From Dasyornis broadbenti (lineage: Eukaryota; Chordata; Aves; Passeriformes; Dasyornithidae): DNA of 64,000 nt. Under the pieces are notes generated by a model, which was not told the origin of the DNA, did not search any database, and saw only the letters and a program-made list of their open reading frames with translations. Position 1 is the stretch's first letter; every line of letters begins with the position of its first letter. The stretch is taken from NCBI GenBank assembly GCA_013397935.1, contig VZRN01000230.1, positions 232,239 through 296,238 of the forward strand, read 5' to 3'. Both the position numbers and the translations under genes were made by a program. Of this stretch, positions 11,652 to 23,703 are shown in pieces.

Positions 11652-12052
11652 ACAGGATCATGGAATCATAGAATGGGTTGGTTTGGAAGGGACCTTAAAG
11701 TTCATCTTGCTCCAAGCTCCATCCAGCCTGGCCTTGGACACTTCCAGGCATGATGCAACCACAGTGTCTCTGGGCAAGCTGTTCCAGGGCCTCACCACCC
11801 TCACAGGGAAAAATGTCTCCCTAATACTTTGTCTAACTCTACCATCTTTCAGCTTAAAGCCATTTTGCCATGTCGTATCACTGCATACTCTTGCAAATGT
11901 CCCTCTCCAACCTTCCTGTAGGCCTCCTGTAGGTACTGGAAGATGCTCTAAAGTCTCCCCAGAGCCTTTTCTTCTCCAGGCTGAACAGGCCCAGCTCTCC
12001 CAGCCTGGCTCCAGAGCAGAGGGGTTCCATCCCTTTGATCTTCTTCAATAGG
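11652..12052 (-). mobile_element. CR1: CR1 LINE, ORF2 C-terminal end and 3' UTR
   Basis: One of the longer CR1 copies here. The plus strand begins with GGAATCATAGAATGGGTTGG, passes through CTCCATCCAGCCTGGCCTTG and GGGCAAGCTGTTCCAGGGCC, and ends in CTTCTCCAGGCTGAACAGGC and GGGTTCCATCCCTTTGATC. The last part is antisense to the ORF2 segment that usually encodes 'LFSLEKRRL'. Frames on the plus strand here (11638-12051) are antisense and not genes. Confidence 0.95.
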
Positions 12053-12901
12053 CTGTTGTGTCCAAAAGTTTAGAAATAAGGTATGCAACCTTTTCTTCTC
12101 CCTTTTCTAAAGACAACATGTTGTGAAATGTATGCCAACATCCTGGAATGAGAATTAGAGATGAATCATGGCATGAATCCTTATTCTAAACTTTAACACT
12201 TCGTGGAGTAAATCTGTGCTCTCCAGTGATCTCCGCCACATGACATCACTGGTGCTTGGAAAATGTTCCTTCCAGCCTATTCCCCTTTCCTGACCCACAA
12301 AACCAGTGAGCTGAAAAATGTCATTCTTTTCTCCTCACCTTTCTCTTCCCATATTCTTCTTGTTTCCTCAGCCCCATCTTTCAGCACGCTGTACTATGAA
12401 TATTGTAGGTATATTAAGAGTCAATGAGCGTATTTATATAAGTTATAAAGATTCCTGCTCATCCAAAGCAGCAGGCATGGGAACCTCGTAGTGCTTTTGC
12501 TTCTTTTCTTGTACAGAAGTAGGAGTTTGACTGACTCACACCTTTATCAGAACTCAGTCACAATGTATCTCTGTTTCCTTAAGGGACCCTTAGCTATCCC
12601 TTTCCTTTGGATGTCTATTAAGAATGTTCTTCCCAGGTCTCTCTCTGTGAAAATTGCATCTGTGGGTTGCATTGCCCTGCTTTGCAGCTACAAGAGCAGC
12701 AATCCCAGGTACCCACAAATAAAAGGAAAACCAAGAAATGTTAAACTGCTCTTCTCTGTGCCTCAGCTAGACCTTTCCTTGCAAAGGGGCGATGGGAATT
12801 CTTATTTTCCAGTGTTACACCGTCAGAAGGAGCACTCAGGCAGCTCGCAGTGTTATTGCTGCTTATAAAAGCTTTTATTCACAGATGAGGGTTGTAGGGT
12901 T

Positions 12902-12950
12902 TTCTTCCTTTCTTCTTTTCTTCTTTTCTAGGTTTTTTTTTTTTTTTTTC
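12902..12950. repeat. Pyrimidine-rich tract
   Basis: TTC/TTTTC units followed by a T run of about 17. A frame reading through it gives poly-Phe, which is an artefact of the tract. Confidence 0.93.
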
Positions 12951-13819
12951 ATTTTGTGTTTAGGGTCTTACTATTCTTTGCTATGGTGCAGCAAAGCCCC
13001 ACAAAGAATTACAGCCATAATCATCTGAAGCAGTCAAAGTATCCAGATAGCATGTGCTAAGTAAGGCAGGATAAATCCAGCAGGGTTGAGTTAGCAAAGG
13101 GCTCAGTGGATTATGTTCGAAGCTTGGTTCTCAGGGGTTGGAAAGTGAACAAACACCTGGCACCTTCTTTGGAAACTGGAAAAAGAAAAGAACAAATGAA
13201 AGGGAAATGTAACCTCCTGACTAAATGTTCCCTTGGCCACATCACACCTTCTACTTCACAGGCTAATTGGCTCCCCTGAAAACTTTCTTAAAGCAGTTCC
13301 TCTTTGGATAATTTCACCCCACATAGAAACTTTTTTTTTTTTTCCCAGGTTGGTTTGAGAGGAAGGTGATGAAGAATCTATAAAGGCAGTGAAGTTCATG
13401 GAAGACTGTCCTCCAGCTACTCAACCACGCAGCCAACTTCCCTTGGTCCTTATATCAAGTCATGGTGGTATCAATAAATTGAGGAAAAAATTACTCCCAA
13501 ACTTTACTGTGTTGAATTTGAACTCAGAGACTACAGAGAGGTTCAGTGGTATGAGAACTAAGCCAGCAAATACTGCAATAAAATAGATTAAACTGATCAT
13601 TCTGTGGGGAAGGAAGAAGGCACTGTCCTTCAGTATCACTCTGGGGGAAAAGGGAGGCTTTATTTATGTGTCACTCCATCATTTTGAGAGTTTTTGGTAT
13701 TTCTGCTGAAATTAAATTTCTCAGATGGGGTTAGGAAGAGTGATTGTTTCAAAACTTGACAAAGTGCATAAAATTTTTTCCAAATGTGTTTTCAGTGTGG
13801 GGATGGCTGCCTGGTAAAG

Positions 13820-13834
13820 GCACACACACACACA
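13820..13834. repeat. Short (CA)n repeat
   Basis: About seven CA units. Too short to be strongly variable. Confidence 0.85.
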
Positions 13835-15705
13835 TTAAAAAAGGGTTTCTTGCTTTTTTGGTAGAATTAAGTTCTTTCTGACAGAATGTGACCTTGCTGA
13901 AGTGACAAACCTGGCCTGTGTAGCAAGAGCAAAAGACACTGGAGTGTTCAGCTGTAGCTGAAGATTCTAGTGATACCAGAGTCCATGGGTTTTGCACACC
14001 CCTTTTCTTCTTTTTTTTCCTCTCCTGGATGGGACTTCTCGGTCACAAGTTTCAAATTGCCCATCAGACCTGTAGAAGAAGCATCATTTTCTACAAAATT
14101 TTACCCTATTTTAAGCATTTCAACATATTTTCCCATTATTCCAATTAAAAAAACCCAAGTCCTCCTCCATTAAGAGAATCAATAAGCGTGTGAGAATAAG
14201 TAAAACCAGAAGAGGTGAGATTTCAAAAGAAAATAGCCTTTTTTTTCCCTTAGAGCACACATAAAAATCAAGGAATTCTCCATCCAGACTTAGTGTCTTT
14301 TCTTCTGCTCTTTGAGATAGTTCACCATGGACTTGGGATAACACATTCCCAGAGTTTCAAATACTCTTCCACTGATGAGGATCTCCAAGCTCACAGTACT
14401 TTGCTTACTCACAGTTCTGCCACTAAATATCTGGAACATTAACCCAATTCTGAAGTTGAAGACTGCCTATTACAAATCCCTCTCAAAGGATTCAGGAGAT
14501 ATTTGAGACAAAATTTTGTTAGTGGGAAGAGCAGAAAAACTGAAACGAACAAAGCCAGCCAGTAATTCCACCTTTAATTCAACTACTACTTATAAATCTC
14601 CTTTGATTAAAGACAATTCCAGTATTTTAAAGATCAAAGTCTTGCCGGCTGCTTGATTGCTTTTTAAATTCTGATTTTATATTCTACTAAACTATACACC
14701 ATGAAAAAAAATAAAGGAAAAATCACACATACCACACTGAGGAATCCTATTTCATTTAATTGTTGGGGATTAGAATTGCTTTAGGTTTCTTCTGTTACAA
14801 AGATCTATCTCATGTCACCAATGACAGAAACATAGTGTTCAATCAAGGATTTGCCATAATAAAAATTTTTGAGGGAGGCATACTGTGACAGTTTTTCTGG
14901 GGTGTTTTGTATAACTGGAGACAATTTAAAGAGATGCTTACAAGCCCCTGAAAATGAGGACCTATTGAGATGTCACATCTGAAAACTCCACCTATATTTG
15001 AAAATTTCATCTGTGTCTATTTTGAGGGGTGGTTTTTTGGAAAAAAAATAAACCAGTTCCAGAACTTTGCCATACCATTTTCATTGTCCTGCTCTACAAT
15101 ACTGTGAATATTTTCAAGCTTTTCTCTTTTTCTTTATCGCAAAAGTTTTAGGAAGTTTATATAAATTAATAAAATCCTAGGCTCTATGAAGCCAATCTTG
15201 CTTTGAACACGCTTTTATTGATCTTTCAGGTAAATCTACTGTGAATGTTATGAGCCAAACCCAGATCACCAGCTTCAAACAGAATTGGCGGTACCTGTAG
15301 AGAGTTTTCCCTGGCAGACAAGCTTTCACTAAAGCCAGCAGAGCAGAGGTGAGGATAAAAAACTTGCTTAATTAACATTTCAGATGTAGTGCAGGTTGAG
15401 TGATTTAAGGTAGCTTAAACTATCCCAGTTGTATTCTGGAGGATGTCATTTTTATAGGATGGAGAACTCAGTCATACACTAATAATCAGGTATGTTAAAA
15501 TGAGGAGAAGAATTTCACTCACCTATGCTTCTTTTGTTTTTGTTTGCCTCATTAGGAGCCTACAGATTCTTTTCCCCAGTTTCCCAAAGTCAGAATAGTT
15601 GGGAAGTTGTAGCAGGTTTTTATAATTTGCTATGACTGTTTTTCATTATTGTGAGAGAGGGAAGGAAAGACTCCTGTCTGTTGTTTTGTGAGGCAGTGTT
15701 ACAAC

Positions 15706-15820
15706 CATAGAATTAAAGTTAGAAAAGACCTCTAAGAATGTGGAGTCCAACTGGTCCCTCAGCACAGCCAAGTCCACCACTAAACTACATCCCCAAGTGT
15801 CACATCTGTATTTTTTTTTT
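15706..15820 (-). mobile_element. CR1: CR1 LINE 3' fragment, decayed
   Basis: The plus strand shows ACCATAGAATTAAAGTTAGA, AAAAGACCTCTAAGAATGTG, GAGTCCAACTGGTCCCTCAG and CACCACTAAACTACATCCCC, the antisense of the AAAAGACC-type CR1 end. It is interrupted after ATCTGTA by a T run of about 12 that is not part of the consensus. Confidence 0.85.
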
Positions 15821-18237
15821 TAACACTGATCCCTAAAGTCTTCATCCAAAACCTCTTGAAGTCAACTGAAAGCATAGTTCTAAAAGCCTTTTAAGGCTTT
15901 CAGAACAGATCTTGGAAGGACAAACTGGAAAATCAAGTTCTTCCATGTTTTCCTTATTTTTTTTTTTCCTTTTTTTTTTCCTTTCTTTTCTCTTTTCATT
16001 TCCTGTTTGCTTTTTTTGTTTGTTTGTTCATTTGTTTTTGTTACGTGGCAGAGAAGATTCAAAGGGACAGATTCAGAACCAGTGCCCACAGTGAAGGTGG
16101 CAGCTCTTGAATGAGACTACTGAAAGCTGATTATTTGATGTACAGCTGAGACATCTGCAAGTGGTCTCTTCTGCTACTCAGAGTATTAAGAGAAGGACTT
16201 TTAGTGTATTAATCTGAAAAGCAAATCAATCTTGTTACATGTTTTATGAACATGTATTTGTGACAGGACCCACAGTATCTCAGCACTCTCTCTGTAAAAG
16301 GTATTACAGTAATCAATTCCAAATAGACTTCATGGAAAGGGGTTTTTTTTCCACAATTCTGGGCTTAAAATTCCAGAAAATGAAAAGCTTAGTTAGAATG
16401 TCAACAACTGACAGAGATTTGTGAGCTTTCACAATAATACTGGGATCCATGAAGGTTCACCTGAATGCTCAGCAAATTTTCCAAATCCAATTAACCAAAG
16501 GCCCCATTTCCTATGCAATAAAAATGATGAGTGTCCTAACAACTCTTTCACAGCTTGAACTATCACTTAAACTAAGGATGAGTGAGCCAGCTTGGCTATA
16601 AAGAAAAATAAATGGCTGTGCTTGCCATTTCCACTGTATTCACTTCATCCCATGCTGGAAGCGTAGTTGAGCAATTTCTGTTATTGTTCAACAACTGCAT
16701 TGAAGTAATCAGTACCCAAAATTTATGTTCAAAGTGATGGAGTAATATGAAACATCCATAGCGTAAATGAGAACTAAAATATTCTGAAACAAACCTAGAT
16801 CTGACGGGTGCAAGAATTTCTTTAATCGAATTACAGCTGTGTGTGGTCAACTCTCAAAGTCTAATTTATTTCCCTGTGGTCTGTGTGTGTGCCTGTGTAC
16901 TTGTAAATCTACTCGTTGTTATTCAATACCAACAATGGTCATTCAAGGGCAAATTTTCATTATAGTAGAGGAGGAGACAGGTTTTTTAGTTCAAATTATT
17001 GCAAACTAAACTGTCCCAAAGTTGTGAGGGGTAGGAACAGCAAACAAGCACAAGGTTGTCTGCAAAAAAAGGGGAGCTGCATTATTTGTCTAGTTTAATC
17101 TTAGGGTGAACTGGAAAGCACTGAATAAGAAGAAAGACCAGAGTAAAGTGAGAGAAGGATGGAAGATGTGATGAGCGCCCAGGAATGAAGAAAGAAGTAA
17201 AAGGGCCATTGCCTCCTACCTGCATGTGTGGCTAGAAGAGAGAGTTTCCATCTTTCCAGAGGGAAAAACAGATACAAAAGTCAAGGCAAACTCTTTTATT
17301 TTGTTTAGAAATAACACTGGTGCTTCTAAAGTGCATGCCTTATCTCCTTCCTCTACCACAACAGCAAGGTAGGTAATGTACTCTATGACAAACTTAGTGA
17401 GTTTCTCAGAGAGTGTTTCAGAACACAAGACCAAATGTAAAGCAGGAAAAAAAATTGTTCCATGTTTCTCAAGAAATCCTTGAAATAAAGGGTAGGAAAC
17501 CTAGAAAAAAAGCTGTCACTTTAGTTCGAGGAAACAAATAACCAGGACTCCTGAAACGCCGTCTCTCATTGTGTGACAGGAGCCTTGACAGCAAAAATGA
17601 GGTTTCTACACAAGTTCTGAGGGGGAAGTTAAATGACAGGGAAAGACTGGTTTTGTAAAGTCTGACACTCTTGATTCTGAATGTTGGTAATTATGACAAA
17701 GATGCACAGAAATAAAATGATGTTCCTGCAGCAAACTCAGCTGTGAACTGTCAGCTGTGCACCAGTAATGAGAAAGATGTGTTTTAACACTGCTATGTCT
17801 GTGTGTGATGTGGGGAAGAGTGAAGATCCAACATATTTAATGTTGTTTCCCATGGTGGTATTCCTCAGTGACAATGTCAAGTAGCCACTGAACAGCGGGA
17901 GTCATCTTGGATTCACCTGGACATTAAAGCATAGGAATGTACTTGAGGAATGGAAGGGATATAGTCCAGATTAAATCTGGGAAACGTTGCAGCTGAAAGT
18001 CAAGATAGTGTATCAATGAAGATTTCATAAAGTTGTCAGTCTTCCTCTGACTTACACAATATCCTGTTTTAGAGAAAAAAATCAGCGGCAATCGAATTTT
18101 TGATAGAAGTATGACTGGTAACACTGTGATTTGGAGGGGGAAAATGATGTTAATGTGATCAAGGAAGTATCAGTCACACAGAAATTAAAACATCTGAGTT
18201 TAAAAAATGCTTAACAAATTAACAAAACTCAGCCAGT
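15821..18237. other. Unannotated DNA with pyrimidine tract
   Basis: Apart from the tract at 15955-16041 nothing was recognised. No coding frame or RNA gene can be supported. Confidence 0.5.
15955..16041. repeat. Pyrimidine-rich low-complexity tract
   Basis: About 85 bases almost entirely of T and C, with TTTG units at the right end. Poly-Phe/Leu and poly-Lys frames on the two strands are by-products. Confidence 0.93.
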
Positions 18238-18404
18238 AGAGGTTGTGGACTCCACATCCCTGGAAGTATTCAAGGCCAGGTTGGATGTGTCTTGGAGCAA
18301 CCTGGTCCAGTGGAAAACGTCCCTTCCTGTGGGATGGGATTGGAATGTGATGATCTTTAAGGTTCCTTCCAACCCCAGCTATTCTGTTTTTCTATGGTTC
18401 TATG
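18238..18404 (+). mobile_element. CR1: CR1 LINE 3' end
   Basis: Runs AGAGGTTGTGGACTCCACAT, TGGAAGTATTCAAGGCCAGG, CTGGTCCAGTGGAAAACGTC, TCTTTAAGGTTCCTTCCAAC and finishes with decayed octamers (TTTCTATGGTTCTATG). Full 3' end retained. It is followed directly by an A-rich stretch (18405-18475). Confidence 0.95.
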
Positions 18405-19792
18405 TAACAAAACATGACAAAATCCAACAAAACAAACCAAATAAAAAAATGGAATAAAAATAATAGAAAAGAAACTAACATTCTTGAGACAGAGGAACCA
18501 AACAGAATGAAAGGGAAAAAATTCAGTTTCCCAAGTAAGCAGCAGTTTTGCTAAGTATCAAAAGCCACAGGCTGCTGTAAAAAAAGGTCCCTCTTTTCTG
18601 TAGGAGCCATGGTGTAAAAGGCCACAGGTTCAGAATGTTTCCCTTGCAGAAATCACTAGTCAGGATCACGGCCCAGTCTCATAAGCTTTAGAAAAATATC
18701 TGGTTCTATGGAGACACTGCAAATGTGACAAAAGAGAGGATCTCTTGATGCCACTTTTAACAGTAAATGACACTATTATACTTCAAGATAGACACAAGGC
18801 CCCAAGTCAACCTTATTTCAGAGATGAATTACTAAGAAGAGTGCTACAAACCTGTCTTTCTCTAAACAGAAATTAAGGTGACAGGGTACTCGTGGGACTG
18901 AAACAAGTTGAAAGGAACTGTGTTGCAACACTAAAGTTAAAGCTGACTCTTTTAATTTCACATTTTTGCGTTACAAAGAAAAAGAAGAAGGAAAAAACGC
19001 CAAAACAAAAAACCCCTGAAATGTTGAACTGAGTCTGTTTAAATAAGTATATATGTGAAAAACCCCCTCCAAACCAGACTAGTGCACAAACATGATATAC
19101 TGGAAAAGGAGATTTAATCATTAGTCCATGCTCTAAGCGGCTTGTCAACATCTCAGGAGAAAAAGATATAAGGCCCCCAATTCACATATTCAGGAGAGAA
19201 CCTTTTGAAAAGCAGCCATTTGAAACTGCCAACAAACTGAAGACAAAAATGAGATTTGATAGAGGTGACAGAGCCTACAGCATCAGATTAGCTCTTTGTT
19301 TGTCACAGCGAGCAAAAGATGTGGCGTTCAGTCTGACAGACTCACTCATGACCTTTATTCTGCCAAGCCAAATGAGAGGGAGGACAGTGAATGCCATTTT
19401 GCATCCTGGAACTGTTGCTTGAGAAGCTTGTAAACAGTGATTTGAATAGAAAATGAAAAATCTGAGCACTGAGACTTCATACCGAGCTGTCACTTCTCCG
19501 CTTCACCATTTGCCGTGTTGTGTTTAGACAGAGGTTCCGTTGTCAGCTCACAGAGAAACGTTCAGATGACAAAAAGCCCACCATGTCTGGATGACTCTTC
19601 AGGAGGATCTTGAAGCTGGGTAACACCAAGCATAGGAATCCTCAGTTCTCTTCCCTCCTCACTCTTTCCCTTCCTATTCTGTGAAACTCCAGTGGAAAGT
19701 GTGTTGTTGAAAATTACACCTATAGGTACATGCAGGACTGTCATGGCAAGGGGTGAAAGAGAATATTGGGAAGGTGGGAAAGTCCTGTTTCA
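18405..19792. other. Unannotated DNA
   Basis: Begins A-rich (CAAAACAAACC units to about 18475). No gene or further transposon recognised. Confidence 0.5.
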
Positions 19793-19970
19793 TGATGCCC
19801 AATCCCTGTAGGTATTCAAGGGCAGGCTGGATGGGGCTCTGAGCAACCTGGCTTAGCAGAAATCGTCCCTGCCCATGGCACAGGGGCTGCAAATAGATGA
19901 TCTTGAGAGTCTCTTCCAACCCAAACCCACAGAATCCATTTCCAACCCATAGAATCTATAATTCTATGAT
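19793..19970 (+). mobile_element. CR1: CR1 LINE 3' end
   Basis: GATGCCCAATCCCTGTAGGT, GGCAGGCTGGATGGGGCTCT, GAGCAACCTGGCTTAGCAGA and TCTCTTCCAACCCAAACC in CR1 order, then a tail with CATAGAATCTATAATTCTATGA. The block 'TTTCCAACCCATAGAATC' repeats part of the end, so the terminus was locally duplicated. Confidence 0.93.
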
Positions 19971-20832
19971 CCCCTGTTATTTGCACCAGGAATGGTTCCT
20001 AATGCTGATCCACACAGTAATTCCACGACAAAATCACTTTATTTTGGAATAAAGTGATTCCTCTTCTCCACAGTCATACCAATGAGAAGTAATATAACAG
20101 AGATTACGGGACAAGAAAGTACTGCTAAAAGGAGAAGCAATTCCAAGATACAGAACATTTCTACTCAGTTCATTCACATTTTTATATCTCAAAATACTTC
20201 CATCCTTCCCATGTTCTCTTATTCCATTTTTTATGCATAATATTTATTACTTCAGTCATTTCTTTAATGAAATTTCTTTTCTTGTTTGTGTCTTCCTCTC
20301 AGTGAGGACAGACCAAGCCAGTCTCAAGCAAGGCCTTGTCCTTGGAGTAGCCTCTGAAGTGTTGCTCTGTCTCTTACACAGGGACATATGTTTTTCCATT
20401 TGATTCCAAATGATTTAAACGACTCTCAAGTTTCTCACATCTTCACCAAAAACTTACAGGCCCAATATGCTTTGCTTTAGATGTTTCTTTTCTTTGTACT
20501 GTTAAGAAAAGAAAACTGAAGCTTTTTGATATCAATCAGATGCAAATTCTGTCAACTCACTGAAAATATTTTGAGCATATTTATTTATATGTAGACACTA
20601 CTAAGATTTTCAAATGTTTTATGGCCAGTCTGTCTTTATTCTTATTTAAGATATGAAAACCATATTATTTAAGCTTCCTGCAGTGGATATGTCTATTTTC
20701 ACTGAATTATGTGAGTTTTATGGCAGATGTGAGTATGGAAATAGCTCTGTGGCATTTGTCTGCACTATAACAAACTATTCACTGCAGATTTAACTGAGCT
20801 AATGATGTCTACTGGGATGAAGAGTGATAATA
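19971..20832. other. Unannotated AT-rich DNA
   Basis: No recognised repeat or coding frame. Confidence 0.5.
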
Positions 20833-21317
20833 TGGGGTCCAGTTCTGGGCCTGTCAATTTGGGAAAGACATAGAGGGGCTGGAGCATGTCCAGGGAAGGG
20901 AATGGAGCTGGGGAAGGCTCTGGAGCACCAGGAGCAGCTGAGGGAGCTGTGGGGGCTCAGCCTGGAGAAAAGGAGGCTCAAGGGGAACCTTCTGGCTCTG
21001 CACAACTCCTGACAGGAGAGGGTAGCCAGAGGGGGCTGGGCTCTGCTCTCAGGGAACACGGACAGGACAAGAGGAAATGGCATCAAACAGTGCCAGGGGA
21101 GGTTCAGGTTGGACATCAGGATGAATTTCTTTGCAGAAAGTGTTGTCAGGCATTGGAAGGGGTTGCCCAGGGAGTCCCCATCCCTGCAGACGTTCAAGAA
21201 ATGACTGGACGTGGCACTCAGTGCTCTGGGCTGGGTGACAAGGTAGCGTTGCGTCAAAGGCTGGACACAACAATCTTAGAAATCTTTTCTAAATTTAATA
21301 ATTTTATGGTTCTATGA
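20833..21317 (+). mobile_element. CR1: CR1 LINE, ORF2 C-terminal end and 3' UTR
   Basis: The longest plus-strand CR1 3' segment. It starts in ORF2 with GGTCCAGTTCTGGGCC; the frame LRELWGLSLEKRRLKGNLLA matches the conserved ORF2 C-terminal helix. It continues with GGAGGTTCAGGTTGGACATC, AGGCATTGGAAGGGGTTGCC, GACTGGACGTGGCACTCAGT, and ends with TTTTATGGTTCTATGA. Frameshifts and stops interrupt it. The 152-codon minus frame over this interval is an antisense shadow. Confidence 0.96.
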
Positions 21318-23484
21318 ATACTATAACCCTGATATTACAAGAGAAAGCACAGTCTGACAAAATCCACCCAGAATTAAATATTTGGGTGGTTACCCTGTAC
21401 AACAGTGCTTTGATGCAACAGTACTGCTAACAATATGTGAAATGCTGTGGGAGTATGAACTTGTTTTTTGACCACATTCATGAAGCACATCTTTGGCAAA
21501 CCCTGCCTCACCTCCCTGAAGTCAATCCTTGATTTAAGAATGTCACAGAATGAAATCCTGGATCTGAATATCCCTTAATTTTTATTGTTTTGGCCAAATG
21601 ACAACCACATAATAGGTCCTCATCTCAAAATCTGTTACCTGTCTAGGTTCAGACCAATAACCCAGGGGCAAAAGGCTTTATCCTGTTATTAATGTCTTGA
21701 TTCATTACTTGACAGAAGTTTTGAGAGGCTGCCTAGTTGAATATGCACCGTAAAGGACAATAATGTTACTGAGACATTCCTTTTGATGCCCTCAGTCTGT
21801 TTGCATCCTCATTGCCTTGACACCCTGCAGGGACGGAGAGAAACTTTCTGGGGTGTTCAACACCCTCTCATCTCCTAGAATTTGCAGCTGGGATCCACTT
21901 CACCAAACAATGCACATTTATTGACAGGTAGTCTGACAGCTTTTTTAAGCTGCTTGGCAGCTTGTTTTTAGCAACACATTGTCATGTTCAGTGTTATCAC
22001 ATTTCTTTTAGATTTGTGTGATACTAAAAGGCCAAACCTCCGAGGCATCAATATGGGGTGCAAAGCAGGACTAGCTCTAAGACACCCAGGAAAATACACC
22101 TTAGGGGTCCATTGATTTTTCTTCTAAAAATTTATATCTACTCACTTTCTAACCCTGTCATTGACAAGCATCTTAACAGTTGTTTCCCAAACAGTTGATT
22201 TAAGTTGGATTTTTTTGTTGTTTCTTTTTACCTTAAGCTTGCAGGTGTCTAAGGCTTCTAAACTGAACAGCATTCACAAAACTCTTTAAACATCTGTGAA
22301 ATGCCATTCAAATAACTTTCCAGGAAACTTAAGAAAGAATAAGGCACCTTTCTGGGAATGTGATGTGTTAGTCAAACTCTCCACTGCTCAGGAATACAAT
22401 TGATCACAGGCAGGGGAGAGCCATTGCAATGCTCAAGTTCAGCACCTGCAGAAAGTTGCAGTTGCAGCTCTTCTCTCCTGGCAGAGAGAGATCCAGAGCA
22501 CAACAGTAATCCAAATTTAGATGCTGCAAGAGGAAGCAAAATATTTTGTGGTGCTTAAAGAGGCAAGCAGAACTAATTTTATTTGATTCTTGCTGGTTTT
22601 ATAAGAGGGTCAAGCAATTTGGCAGATAGTGAGGATTAATACCTAGAGTTCGTAAGTTCTTATTATCTCTTTCTTAAATTAAATGTGCTTGTTTTGGAGA
22701 GAGATTTGCATGCCTCTAGAGGTCCTCTTTCGGAGAATAAAATACAAAATATAAATCCTATCATATATGTCCTCCAAAATTAAGCTTGTAACTTCAAATA
22801 AAGCTGTCGGGATTGTGCAGCAGAAATCCTTCCGCTGACATTACCCTTCATGGGCTTGCAGAAATTGCACGTTCCAATTATCCCAGCTGTAAGCAGTCAA
22901 GACAGTACTTAATAAATCTGGTCAAATTCAGAAAGCAGAACCAAAAAGCTGCCTGTATTCCCAGCTTATGTGCCTGTCCTTCAGAGTTATATCAGCAGCA
23001 AAAACTGCTCCCACTACGTGTTGTGTCCAGAAGAGGAGAAACAACTGGAAGGTCCCAGCAGCAGCTGGCAAGTAACAATGATTGAATTCCAGATGGATCT
23101 AAAAAACTAGTGATACCTCCTGGGAAACTTTGAAAAACATTTTACTTTGCAATGATCCTGTTCACATCACACTCATTTTAAATATTTCTTTTCCTTTGTT
23201 CTTGGCACAGAAGGAACAGCTGAGCTCCTGAGAAATAATTCCATTTTGAGAGACCAGCCCCTGCTAATAAAGGCAGAGAGAAGAAATAGGACAGGGAGAA
23301 TTGCCATTCTGTTGTGATTTCAGACATCAGCTGTTCGTTTGTGCCATTCCCTTGTGCAGTTTCTGTAGCTAATTATTTTTTTAAGGATTTTACTAGAGCC
23401 ATAGGATAAGATAGTTTAGAAACAACCTTTGTAGCAACTCATTTGGTCCAGTCCTCCTATCAGAGCAGGGCCAAATTTGATTGC
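21318..23484. other. Unannotated DNA
   Basis: AT-rich unique-looking sequence. A 90-codon frame at 22813-23085 has no recognisable domain and no splice support. Confidence 0.5.
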
Positions 23485-23703
23485 ATAGAATCACAGAATC
23501 ACAGAATCACTGAATCACTGAATGGTTTGGGTTGGAATGGAGCTTAAAGATTGCCCAGTTCCAAGCCCCTGCCATGGACAAGAACACCTTCCACTATCCC
23601 AGGTTGCTCCAAGTCCTGTCCAACCTGGTCTTGGACACATCCAGGGATGGGGCAGCCACAGCTTCTCTGGGCAGCCTGTGCCAGAGCCTCACCTGGTCAG
23701 CTC
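23485..23703 (-). mobile_element. CR1: CR1 LINE 3' end with expanded octamer tail
   Basis: The 3' tail (left end) holds four or five tandem copies of AGAATCAC or TGAATCAC, the complement of the CR1 ATTCTRTG octamer. Then GGTTTGGGTTGGAATGGAGC, CACTATCCCAGGTTGCTCC and GGGATGGGGCAGCCACAGC follow. The long clean tail suggests a comparatively young or well-kept copy. Confidence 0.96.

Larger units (their letters stand above)
12053..15705. other. Unannotated AT-rich DNA
   Basis: No gene or transposon recognised. It holds a pyrimidine tract (12902-12950), a T run near 13330 and a short CA repeat (13820-13834). Frames of 60-125 codons occur but overlap simple sequence or one another. Confidence 0.5.

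Noticed and set aside
11638..12051. 137-codon plus-strand frame
   Set aside because: Antisense of a minus-strand CR1 copy that fills the same interval.
15880..16094. Lys-rich and Phe-rich frames on opposite strands
   Set aside because: By-products of the pyrimidine tract at 15955-16041.
20799..21257. 152-codon minus-strand frame, the longest in the window
   Set aside because: It is the antisense of a plus-strand CR1 ORF2/3' UTR segment; CR1 consensus blocks are readable on the other strand.
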